Assembly: GCA_013112725.1 (NCBI GenBank)
Contig: JABFFZ010000029.1
Span: 1-57,646 of the forward strand
DNA length: 57,646 nt
Reading direction: 5' to 3'
Source: Chloroflexota bacterium
GTDB taxonomy: Bacteria; Chloroflexota; Anaerolineae; Promineifilales; Promineifilaceae
Shown here: piece by piece, positions 7,616-15,430 of the stretch
How the letters are laid out: each line of letters starts with the position of its first letter
Position numbering within the stretch: the first letter of the stretch is position 1
Notes under the pieces: model-generated
What the model was told of the DNA's origin: nothing
The model's database searches: none
The model's input: only the letters and a program-made list of their open reading frames with translations
Translations under genes and position numbers: made by a program

Positions 7616-8371
7616 ATGGCCGAACCCGTTTTGGAACGCACCTTCATCTATCAAGAAGAACACGAACTGCCTGACCCCGTAGATGTCAGCCACCTGGTAA
7701 CGGAGGATGATACGCCCGTGGACAACATCTTTTCCGAACGACAAATGGATTTGCTGATTGACAGTCTGTATGCGTCGTGGCGTGGGCCGGCAGACGGCCG
7801 TCCCTTCCTGGCTATGGCGAATGTCGCTCTCTATTTTACTCCTCGCCAGCAGCCCCTCGTTCCTGATGCTTTGATCAGTCTGGATGTGGAAACGCCAGCC
7901 GATGTGTGGAAAAAGGAAAACCGCTCTTACTTCATCTGGGAATATGGCAAACCGCCCGATGTTGTTGTCGAAATCGTCTCCAACCGCAAGGGTCAGGAAA
8001 CCGGGTATAAGTTGACACAATACGCCCGCCTGGGTATTGGCTTTTATGTCGTTTTTGATCCCAATCGCCAGCTCAGTAACAAGCTGCTGCACATTTACAG
8101 CCTGAAAGGGACCCGGTATCAGGAGAGCAAAAAAACCTGGTTTGCCGAGGTGGGCGTGGGCGTCACCCTGTGGCAGGGCGTTTACCGGGACATGGAAGCG
8201 ACCTGGCTGCGCTGGCAAGACGAAGAAGGCAACCTGTTGCTCACCGGCAAGGAACGCGCCGACCTGGCCGAGGAACAGGCCAAACTGGCCGAGGAAAGGG
8301 CCAAACTGGCCGAGGAACAGGTAGCGCGGTTAGCCGCACAGTTGCGCGCGATGGGCATTGAGCCAGAGTAA
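7616..8371 (+). CDS. Uma2-family (DUF820) protein with coiled-coil tail
   Basis: A 251-residue member of the Uma2 family, a restriction-endonuclease-like fold common in Cyanobacteria and Chloroflexota whose cellular role is unknown. Family features seen are PDALISLDV, the VVVEIVSNRKGQETGYKLTQYA core strand and helix, and GFYVVFDP. The C-terminus is a charged heptad-like tail (EEQAKLAEERAKLAEEQ) encoded by tandem 21-bp repeats. The ATG at 7616 is chosen because GGAGG lies 9 bp upstream; a longer frame from 7565 would put that site inside the gene. The YqeC-MocA gene follows after 10 bp, so the two may be co-transcribed. Confidence 0.85.
   Translation: MAEPVLERTFIYQEEHELPDPVDVSHLVTEDDTPVDNIFSERQMDLLIDSLYASWRGPADGRPFLAMANVALYFTPRQQPLVPDALISLDVETPADVWKKENRSYFIWEYGKPPDVVVEIVSNRKGQETGYKLTQYARLGIGFYVVFDPNRQLSNKLLHIYSLKGTRYQESKKTWFAEVGVGVTLWQGVYRDMEATWLRWQDEEGNLLLTGKERADLAEEQAKLAEERAKLAEEQVARLAAQLRAMGIEPE
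8262..8327 (+). repeat. 21-bp tandem repeats encoding coiled-coil heptads
   Basis: About three tandem copies of a 21-bp unit containing GCCGAGGAACAGGCCAAACT, with small changes, encode the AEEQAKL-type heptads at the end of the Uma2 protein. Such repeats can change copy number by slippage. Confidence 0.8.
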
Positions 8372-8381
8372 ACCAGCCTGT

Positions 8382-9728
8382 ATGAATCTGCCAGAGGCTT
8401 TTGGCTTTGGGGATGCGCCGGAATTGGCGGCTATTGTTGGCGGGGGGGGCAAAACCAGCCTGATGTTTACCCTGGCGCGGGCGTTGAGGCCGGGTGTTGT
8501 TACCAGCACCACCACGCGCATTTTTCAGGCGCAAATCCGGCAGTCCCCGTCCGTAACCTACATTGATAATTTATCTCCCCTGGAAGAGCAGTTACAACAG
8601 CATGGTATGACCCTGGTGGTAGGGCGCGTGGAGGGAGAGAAGGCATTTGGCTTGTCCCCGGAAGAGGTGGTGGCCTTGTGGCAACGGCCGTCCGTCCATC
8701 ACGTCCTGGTAGAAGCCGACGGTTCCCGAATGCGCCCGGTGAAAGCCCCGGCAGACCATGAACCGGTCATCCCCCCGGAAAGCACATTGATCATCCCCGT
8801 TGTAGGCATTGACGCGCTGGAACATCCCATTACGGCCGTTGCCCACCGCCCGGAACGAGTCAGCGCCATTACCGGGTTGTCCGCCGATGACTTCTTGACG
8901 CCAGAAACGCTGGCTATGTTGCTGACCCATCCATTAGGCGGGTTGAAAAATGTGCCGCCGACCGCCCGCGTCATTCCCCTGATCAACAAGGTGGCAGAGG
9001 AAACAGAACTGGCGGCGGCGCGGCAGGTGGCGCGGCGGGTATTGATGCGGTCACACGGCCGTGTCCAGCGCGTGGTCATCGGTGCGGTGCAAAAGGAACC
9101 GCCGGTACGGGAGGTGCAAACGCCGGTCACGGCCGTGATCCTGGCGGCGGGTGAGGGGCGGCGTATGCAGCAGCGGTTAGGCCAGCCCAAACAACTGCTG
9201 CCCTGGGGCGCGCGCACCGTGTTGGGCGAAACGCTGCATCAGGTCAGCCAGAGCCTCGTCCATGAAATCATCGTCGTCACCGGGCACGAGGCCGACGCCA
9301 TCGGCGCGGAGGTTGGGCGTTTTGCTGGCTGGCCTCAGCCACACCTGGTTCATAATCCCGATTATCGAGAAGGGGAAATGTTGTCGTCGTTGCAAACAGC
9401 GATAAGGCAGTTAGATGAGGGCGTCACGGCCGTACTGGTCATCCTGGCCGACCAGCCGATGGTGACCTCAGCTATTTATGACCAACTGCTGGCAGCTTTC
9501 TGGCAAGGAAAAGGGGAGTTGATTGCGCCCACCTTTAACGGGCAACGCGGCAACCCGGTACTGATTGGCCGCCGCTACTTTGCGGAACTGCTTCGATTAC
9601 CCGTAGGCGCAGCGCCCCGCGCCCTATTGCAGGCATACCCCCATGCTCTCTACCGGCTGCCGGTGGCTACAGATTCAGTGATTTGTGATCTGGATACGCC
9701 AGAGGAATATGAACGGTTGAGGAAATAA
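8382..9728 (+). CDS. YqeC-like domain fused to MocA-like nucleotidyltransferase
   Basis: A 448-residue fusion. Residues about 1-225 match YqeC, an accessory protein linked to selenium-dependent molybdenum hydroxylases, with a P-loop-like IVGGGGKTSLMFTLA near the start and LVEADGSRMRPVKAP. Residues about 240-448 match molybdenum cofactor cytidylyltransferase MocA, with the nucleotide-binding VILAAGEGRRM and PKQLLPWG motifs and later ILADQPMV. The protein probably finishes or inserts a cytidylated Mo cofactor. No molybdenum hydroxylase gene is in this window. An ATG at 8382 is preferred; a TTG at 8358 would overlap the Uma2 gene by 14 bp. The gene ends in the hairpin array at 9728-9795. Confidence 0.87.
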   Translation: MNLPEAFGFGDAPELAAIVGGGGKTSLMFTLARALRPGVVTSTTTRIFQAQIRQSPSVTYIDNLSPLEEQLQQHGMTLVVGRVEGEKAFGLSPEEVVALWQRPSVHHVLVEADGSRMRPVKAPADHEPVIPPESTLIIPVVGIDALEHPITAVAHRPERVSAITGLSADDFLTPETLAMLLTHPLGGLKNVPPTARVIPLINKVAEETELAAARQVARRVLMRSHGRVQRVVIGAVQKEPPVREVQTPVTAVILAAGEGRRMQQRLGQPKQLLPWGARTVLGETLHQVSQSLVHEIIVVTGHEADAIGAEVGRFAGWPQPHLVHNPDYREGEMLSSLQTAIRQLDEGVTAVLVILADQPMVTSAIYDQLLAAFWQGKGELIAPTFNGQRGNPVLIGRRYFAELLRLPVGAAPRALLQAYPHALYRLPVATDSVICDLDTPEEYERLRK

Positions 9729-9795
9729 GTAATTGAGTAACTAAGTAATTGGGTAACTGCACTAATTACGCAGTTACCCAATTACTCAATTACCT
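9728..9795. repeat. Inverted short-period array between convergent genes, GTAATTGG words
   Basis: Words GTAATTGA, GTAACTAA, GTAATTGG and GTAACTGC on the left are mirrored by GCAGTTACCCAATTACTCAATTAC on the right. The inner 17 bp (AGTAATTGGGTAACTGC) pair perfectly. It sits exactly between the convergent YqeC-MocA and LysM genes, where it could act as a two-way terminator. The same words occur at 19057, 44778 and 50743. Confidence 0.88.
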
Positions 9796-9800
9796 TCTTC

Positions 9801-11513
9801 CTACCCGCGCCGCAGCATGACAATGCCAGCGCCAGCCAGCAGCAGCAGTACCACCGCAGCAATAATAACAATCATGCCTATGTTATTCAGAAAACCACCA
9901 TTGTCGGCAGTAGTTTCACTGGTTGCCGGAGCCGGCGTGGGAGCAGAAACGTCGGTCACGGCCGTGTCCGCCACGCTCATTTCCACACTGCCTGCATCCG
10001 CCACCGCCACCGCTGCCGGTTCCTGATACTGCACCCCAAATTGTATTGGGATCAGCACCCCTTCGGAGACGCTAATGGCCCAGGAGTCCGGCGTGGTAGG
10101 CACAAAGTTGGCCGGGGGGAATAACTGCACCTGATATGCCCCCGGCGTCAGGTTTTCAAAACAATGTACATCGGTAAAACCATCGGTAATGTAGGTGGAC
10201 ACCGTTTGCCCATCTTTGAACAGCGTAATGGCCGCATCCGCTTTCAGCGAATCCACACCCGCTTCAAACTGCCCATTGCCATTGGTATCCTCAAAAGCAG
10301 CCACACACACGCCAGCCGGCGTCTGTGGTGGCGCTGTTGGTTCGGGTGTAGCTGCCTCCAGTGGTTCACCTTCTACCACGATGGTTTCCCCGCTGGCTTC
10401 GGCCGTAGGCTCGTCAGATGCAGACGTTATTTCAGACGCAGCCGCCTCGTCCGCTGGTTGCGCCTCTGTACTGGCTGTGCCACCCTGCACAAAATTACCC
10501 GCCTCCCGAATCAGCAATTCCTGACCGATATTGATGAACTGCGGGTTACCATTCAATTCTCGAATCTGGTTCAACGCCTGGTCTGCCGGAATACCCAAAA
10601 CCGGGGCATACTGAATGGCAATAGACCAGAAAGAATCATTGGGCACCACCACATGCACAATCGAGCCGTCTTCACGTGGTGTGACGGCCACGGTGGGCGC
10701 GGGGGGAGGCGGCGCAACCGGCGCTGCGGAACCAGACGAGCCGCTGCCGCTATTATTGCCACTGCCCGTATCACCACCAGGAACCACGCCGCTGACTTCG
10801 TTGAGCGCAAATAAACCGACGGTATCCATGAAAAAGCCGTTGTTGGGATAGGGATAACGGGAGCCGACTTCAATGAAAATGGTCATGTTTGGCTGTGTAG
10901 CCACAAAATCCCAAATAAAAGTAGGCATACTCTGGTAAAAAGGGTTGACGTTTTCGGCCGTCCAGTAAGGGCTATACGTAATTTGCGAGGCATTCAACCA
11001 GGTGGAACCGGTAGGCCCGGCGCCAAAACGGACAAAACCCATACGTGGATCAGAAGGCGGTACTTTGTTGCCACCGGCATAATCTTCAATGATGTCCACA
11101 TAGATGGGCGCTGAGATACGATATTTCCGCCCCACCTCCAATCCCGTCACATCTTGGGAAATGGCGGCGTACATGGGCGCCCAGGGTTTGAAAATTTTGA
11201 GGGTGTAAATGCCATCACGGAAAAACAACGGCCGTTCATGGGGCGGCGCGTCTTCGATATTCCACACCACCGTCTCCGGTCGGTTGGCAACGATACCATT
11301 CGTACCCTCAAATGCTTGCCCATCTATCCAGTGCATACGCCAGCCGTTCGGTACGGCAATTTGCGGGATGCCATCTTGATTATAATAGCCCGATTCCCAG
11401 CCAGGGTTAGTGAACAGGTTGCCAGAGACAACTTCTTGCGCCGCCGCCCGCTGGCTGATAGCTGCTATGGCGGCAAGCGCCACCGCCAGCAACAGTAACA
11501 TTCTCATTTTCAT
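9801..11513 (-). CDS. LysM-containing exported, membrane-anchored protein
   Basis: A 570-residue surface protein. It starts with a signal peptide (MKMRMLLLLAVALAAIAAIS then an AAAQ cleavage region). A jelly-roll-like N-terminal region follows, then a Pro-rich linker, and a LysM domain at about 290-345 (IVHVVVPNDSFWSIAIQYA to NIGQELLIREAG) that may bind peptidoglycan. A Cna-B/SdrD-like domain with a Ca-site-like EDTNGNGQFEAGVDS sequence lies near 405-495. The C-terminus has a Thr/Ala linker and a membrane segment (MIVIIAAVVLLLLAGAGIVM) ending in RRG. The ATG at 11513 has a perfect GGAGG 7 bp upstream; a longer frame to 11690 lacks one. Its ligand is unknown. Confidence 0.87.
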   Translation of the reverse strand: MKMRMLLLLAVALAAIAAISQRAAAQEVVSGNLFTNPGWESGYYNQDGIPQIAVPNGWRMHWIDGQAFEGTNGIVANRPETVVWNIEDAPPHERPLFFRDGIYTLKIFKPWAPMYAAISQDVTGLEVGRKYRISAPIYVDIIEDYAGGNKVPPSDPRMGFVRFGAGPTGSTWLNASQITYSPYWTAENVNPFYQSMPTFIWDFVATQPNMTIFIEVGSRYPYPNNGFFMDTVGLFALNEVSGVVPGGDTGSGNNSGSGSSGSAAPVAPPPPAPTVAVTPREDGSIVHVVVPNDSFWSIAIQYAPVLGIPADQALNQIRELNGNPQFINIGQELLIREAGNFVQGGTASTEAQPADEAAASEITSASDEPTAEASGETIVVEGEPLEAATPEPTAPPQTPAGVCVAAFEDTNGNGQFEAGVDSLKADAAITLFKDGQTVSTYITDGFTDVHCFENLTPGAYQVQLFPPANFVPTTPDSWAISVSEGVLIPIQFGVQYQEPAAVAVADAGSVEMSVADTAVTDVSAPTPAPATSETTADNGGFLNNIGMIVIIAAVVLLLLAGAGIVMLRRG

Positions 11514-11710
11514 TGTTAGAACCTCCGTGGGTGTCCTCTTCCCGGTACTCACCCGCTTAATTGCTTCGGCCGGTAAACTACCCAACCAGCCCACAAAAAT
11601 ATAGCGCAATCGTTGATTGCGCCAGTGGGTAAGGGCTGATTCTAGCATACCGCTAAGGAAACAACAATTGGCGAGGCGGTAGTAACGCATTACTCAATTT
11701 GGTTCATTCG

Positions 11711-11776
11711 CCGCCGATTTGCAAGTCGGCGGTTGCTATGAAAAACGCGCTCAAGCGCGCTAAAGTCCACTCACCT
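11711..11776. repeat. Intergenic hairpins CCGCCGA/TCGGCGG and AACGCGCTCAAGCGCGC
   Basis: The 287 bp between two divergent genes contain a 7-bp hairpin (CCGCCGA, loop TTTGCAAG, TCGGCGG) followed by a GCGC-rich inverted element near 11746-11762. Similar AGTCGGC..GCCGACT hairpins occur in the insertion that breaks the gene at 43146-43345, so they may belong to one mobile or dispersed family. Confidence 0.6.
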
Positions 11777-11800
11777 GAACTGTGTTAACATTCAGCCCAC

Positions 11801-14800
11801 ATGAATGAGCCGGATAAGAACTCATCTGAACCATCGCCAATCTCTAAGAAATGGCAGACAAACGGCCGTTTCCTGAGCCTGGCGTTGGTCACTTTGCTGG
11901 CCATACCGGCCATTCAGCCGCTACTGCGTGGGGCGCTAACTTGCGGTTTTGACAATGTCTTTCATCTGTGGCGGGCGGTGCAGATCGAGGCGCTGTTGCG
12001 GCAAGGGGTCTTGTTCAGCCGGTGGGCGCCACATATGGCGCAGGGGTATGGCTATCCGCTGTACCAGTTTCAATCCCCATTCTCGGCGTATCTGGCCGCC
12101 GGGCTGCATCTGGCGGGGCTGGAATGGGGGTTGGCATTGAACGGCGTCTACGCGCTGGCGGTGGTGGCCTCCGGCTGGGCCACCTGGCTGCTGGCGCGGG
12201 ATTTGTGGGGCGACAAAGGGGCAGTAGTCACGGCCGTAGCCACCCTCTACGCCCCTTACCATGCCTACGTCGCCCTCTACCGCGCCAGCCTGTCGGAAAC
12301 GGTCGCCTGGGTCATCGCGCCCCTGGTATTGTGGGGGTTGCGCCGTTGGCAGATGGAGAGGACGCGGCTGGGTCTGGCAACGGCCGTCCTCAGCTTCATC
12401 CTGCTCATCTTCACCCACGACGTAACCGCTTATGCTTTCCTACCCTTCATGGGTGGTTGGGTGTTGGCAATGGCGTTGGCAGAACGCAGTTGGGCCAGCC
12501 TATGGCGCGGCCTGTTGGCGCTGGCATTGGGGATGGGGGGCAGCGCCTTTTTCTGGCTGCCCGCCATCGCCGAACGCCACTTTGTGCAATTTGACCGGGC
12601 CACAAGCGCCTGGCCTTTCCTCTACTTCAACAACTTTCTTCCCCTCTCCCAACTCTTGGCCCTGCCACGTCAGGCCGACCCGTCGCTGCTCAATGATTGG
12701 CCGGAACGGGGGTTGGGCGCATTGCTGGCGCTGCTGGCTGTGGCGGGCACGGCCGTCGCCTGGCGGCGTCTGCCCGGCCATCGCTGGTTGATCGGCTATC
12801 TGGCGTTGGCGCTGGTGGGGTATGTGGCGCTGGTGGCGGCCGTGTCACGGCCGTTGTGGGACGCCTTCCCCTTACTGCAAACCTTTCAATTTCCCTGGCG
12901 TTTCCTGGCCCCGGCTACCCTGGCAGCGGCATTGCTCTGCGGCGGCCTGCTGCCGGGAAACGGTAATCGGTTAGCAGTGATGGATGAAATACGCCCTTAC
13001 CGCTTACCGATTACTGATTATGGGTTACCTCTTCTCCTCATCCTCCTCCTCTCCACCGCCCATTGGGGCTGGCTGTATCCACAGCATTGTGTACCGCCGG
13101 CCGATACCAGCCTGGCGGGTATGGTTAGCTGGGAAGCGGCAACGGACACGGTGGGCACCACCGCCAGCGCGGAACTGTTGCCTACGGCCGTCAGGCAAAT
13201 GCCTTCGGCTAAATCCATCTCACCGGTGTTGGCCGAGCGGTTATCGCCGGCCGATTTGCCGGAGGGGGCGCGCATCCTCACGGCCGTCTACCACCCCTTG
13301 CGCGCTGATATAGAGGTGGAAACGGCCGTGCCCTTCACCGCCCACTTTCGCACATTTTTTTTTCCTGGCTGGCGCGCCTGGGTAGATGGAAAAGAAGTCT
13401 CCATCATTCCCGGCAATCCAGATGGGCAGATTACCTTTGCCGTGCCGGACGGCCGTCATACCCTGGTTGTGGCCTTTGGCGAGACGCCGCTGCGCTGGCT
13501 GGCTAATGCCCTCTCGCTGCTCAGTCTGGCCGCACTGGCCTTCATGTTGTGGCGAACACCGGCGACACACCGCCAATCCGAGACACAAACCTCCCTACCG
13601 GCGCGTTGGTGGGCGGCGCTATTGGTGGTGGGGCTGGCGCTGCTGGCAGCTAAATGGCTGCTGGTGGACCCTGGCTACACGCCGCTGCGCCATAGTCGTC
13701 TGAGTGAAACGGGGCTGGCGGGTTTTGCCGCGCCGTCCGTGACCTTTGGCAGCCCGGATAATCCGGCGCAGATACGGCTGCTGGGCATGGAGTATTGGCC
13801 AACGGCCGTGCCCGCCGACCAACCGCTGCCTGTCACCCTCTATTGGCAGGCAGCGGCCCCGCTGGAAAACGAGTACCGGGTGGGGCTGGTGCTGGTAGAT
13901 GCGGCGGGCATGCGCTGGTCAACAACCGATTTGCGGGACGACCGCTGGTCACGCGCCGCTCCCCCCACTACGGCCTGGCCTCTGGACCAGTATGCGCGGA
14001 CGGCCCTGCTGATAGACCTGCTGCCAGGCACGCCGCCCGGCGCCTACACGCTGCAATTATCTTTATTTGACCGGGAATCCTTGATGCCGCTGACGGTTTA
14101 TGAACAGGGGCAACCGATTGGCCCCTATTTATCATTAGGGCAAATTGACGTGCAGCCGCCCACGCAAACGGCCGTCCTGGAACGCGTGTTGTTTGCTGAT
14201 GACGCCGTTACCATTCATGGCGCATTTCTGGACCGTGTCCAGGCCGCCCCTGGTGACACCGTTGTACTGACGTTGTTATGGTCATTACCCGGGGAAGCGG
14301 ACACGGCCGTTACGCTCTCCCTGGCGGACAACACGGACACGGTGAAGCACACCTGGCCGGTGGCGCTGCCCGCGTATGGGCCAGGCGGGTGGCGCAGCCA
14401 GTTGGCGCTGGCGCTGCCGGTGACACTTCCAGGTGGCCCGTATACCTTGCAGATCAGTACACCGGCGGGGCACACGGCCGTTTTACCCGATGTACTATCC
14501 ATCCAGGAACCAGAGCGCCTGTTGGCGCCGGTAGCTATGGCAATGGCCGTACATGTCTCTCTGGGCTTAGCTGACCAACCACTGGCAACGCTGGTTGGGT
14601 TTACGCCAGACGCAGGCTGCCAACAGCCGGGCAACCCGTGCCAGATCACCTTACTATGGCGCGCTGAAGCGCCCTTTCCCGGCAGCTACCGGGTCTTTGT
14701 GCATCTGCTCAACGCGCAAGGACAGATCGCGGCGCAATCAGATGCCATACCGGCCGGCTGGACGCGCCCTACCACCGGCTGGCTACCCGGCGAGTACATT

Positions 14801-14935
14801 CTGGATACCCACACGCTAAGGCTGCCGTCTGCGGGGCCCTATACATTAACGGTCGGCATGTATGATGAAAATGGACAACGCCTGCAAACCCCAGACCACA
14901 ATGCCACTATAGGCCTGGGAACGCTATCAGAATAA
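11801..14935 (+). CDS. Large PTPS-related polytopic membrane protein
   Basis: A 1044-residue membrane protein. The N-terminal half has about ten hydrophobic segments and the conserved stretch CGFDNVFHLWRAVQIEALL followed by GYGYPLYQFQSPF, which matches the family named '6-pyruvoyl-tetrahydropterin synthase related, membrane domain'. The fold resembles polytopic glycosyltransferases, with loop acidic residues near the first exterior loop. The C-terminal half is soluble, with two or three beta-sandwich-like modules (LPVTLYWQAAAP, LPGTPPGAYTLQLSLFDRE, GYRVFVHLLNAQG-like). The substrate is unknown; a role in envelope polysaccharide or glycoprotein assembly is an inference. The gene contains many ACGGCCGT copies and an in-frame 7-bp-period array at 12961-13027. 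Confidence 0.85.
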   Translation: MNEPDKNSSEPSPISKKWQTNGRFLSLALVTLLAIPAIQPLLRGALTCGFDNVFHLWRAVQIEALLRQGVLFSRWAPHMAQGYGYPLYQFQSPFSAYLAAGLHLAGLEWGLALNGVYALAVVASGWATWLLARDLWGDKGAVVTAVATLYAPYHAYVALYRASLSETVAWVIAPLVLWGLRRWQMERTRLGLATAVLSFILLIFTHDVTAYAFLPFMGGWVLAMALAERSWASLWRGLLALALGMGGSAFFWLPAIAERHFVQFDRATSAWPFLYFNNFLPLSQLLALPRQADPSLLNDWPERGLGALLALLAVAGTAVAWRRLPGHRWLIGYLALALVGYVALVAAVSRPLWDAFPLLQTFQFPWRFLAPATLAAALLCGGLLPGNGNRLAVMDEIRPYRLPITDYGLPLLLILLLSTAHWGWLYPQHCVPPADTSLAGMVSWEAATDTVGTTASAELLPTAVRQMPSAKSISPVLAERLSPADLPEGARILTAVYHPLRADIEVETAVPFTAHFRTFFFPGWRAWVDGKEVSIIPGNPDGQITFAVPDGRHTLVVAFGETPLRWLANALSLLSLAALAFMLWRTPATHRQSETQTSLPARWWAALLVVGLALLAAKWLLVDPGYTPLRHSRLSETGLAGFAAPSVTFGSPDNPAQIRLLGMEYWPTAVPADQPLPVTLYWQAAAPLENEYRVGLVLVDAAGMRWSTTDLRDDRWSRAAPPTTAWPLDQYARTALLIDLLPGTPPGAYTLQLSLFDRESLMPLTVYEQGQPIGPYLSLGQIDVQPPTQTAVLERVLFADDAVTIHGAFLDRVQAAPGDTVVLTLLWSLPGEADTAVTLSLADNTDTVKHTWPVALPAYGPGGWRSQLALALPVTLPGGPYTLQISTPAGHTAVLPDVLSIQEPERLLAPVAMAMAVHVSLGLADQPLATLVGFTPDAGCQQPGNPCQITLLWRAEAPFPGSYRVFVHLLNAQGQIAAQSDAIPAGWTRPTTGWLPGEYILDTHTLRLPSAGPYTLTVGMYDENGQRLQTPDHNATIGLGTLSE
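12961..13027. repeat. 7-bp-period array in frame inside the PTPS-related gene, TTACCGA words
   Basis: GGTAATC, GGTTAGC, AGTGATG on the left and TTACCGC, TTACCGA, TTACTGA, TTATGGG, TTACC on the right form an imperfect inverted array. It is in frame and encodes a hydrophilic loop (GNGNRLAVMDEIRPYRLP) between membrane segments. The same words occur at 45653 and 49731. Confidence 0.75.
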
Positions 14936-14952
14936 AGGTGCCGTATGACTGA

Positions 14953-14986
14953 GGATATTAAGATATTAAGATATTGAGATATTGGA
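14953..14986. repeat. 8-bp-period AT-rich array, AGATATTA words
   Basis: Four tandem units (GGATATTA, AGATATTA, AGATATTG, AGATATTG) just after the PTPS-related gene. A weak complementary arm (ATATCCTTATATCAC) lies near 15008. It is AT-rich and is at the left end of the DnaA-box region, so it could also be a DNA-unwinding element. Confidence 0.7.
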
Positions 14987-15039
14987 TTGCGCAACGCCTG
15001 TATACCAACATATCCTTATATCACGTTCACCTTGAGGGC

Positions 15040-15406
15040 CAGCAGGGTTCTGTATAACACAACATTTTCCCAATGTTTTGTTTTTAGATTCTTATTGGCA
15101 GTAGTGATTAGTAGGGGGTGTTAGTTTGTGGATAAGCAGATTTAGGCCTGATATATAGCCGGGTTTTAGCCGGCGTGCCTGTATGTGGTGGCAGCGCGCG
15201 GAGAAAAGTCAGGAAAGATTGCCGGGAACTGAAACAGGGGGCTGGACACGGCCGTAGCCCCCTATTTGTGCCCCGCCCCACATCTTCTCCGTTATATCTC
15301 TCCACCCCCATATCTGGCGCTGCCGGGCAACGAGGTGACATAAACCGAGCCAACTATTTTCCACAAAACAAGGGGGTTTTCCACAACTATTGGTCAGTTA
15401 TCCACA
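15040..15406. other. DnaA-box cluster, candidate replication origin or DnaA-binding locus
   Basis: This gene-free stretch of 495 bp (14936-15430) holds two perfect TTATCCACA boxes, one in reverse at 15127-15135 and one forward at 15398-15406. Two TTTTCCACA boxes lie at 15357-15365 and 15377-15385. The three forward boxes are spaced 20 and 21 bp apart, about two helical turns, so DnaA could bind one face. An AT-rich segment lies at about 15047-15105. Flanking genes converge on it and dnaA or dnaN is not nearby, so it may be an origin, a DnaA-titrating site, or a coincidence of a real box cluster. Confidence 0.5.
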
Positions 15407-15430
15407 GTTTCGTGGGGCAAAATGCGGGTT

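Noticed and set aside
7523..8218. Minus-strand frame opposite the Uma2 gene
   Set aside because: It is antisense to a recognised family with a good ribosome-binding site on the plus strand.
11514..11800. Riboswitch or tRNA in the divergent gap
   Set aside because: Only short GC hairpins are seen; no cloverleaf or known aptamer core was recognised here or in any other gap.
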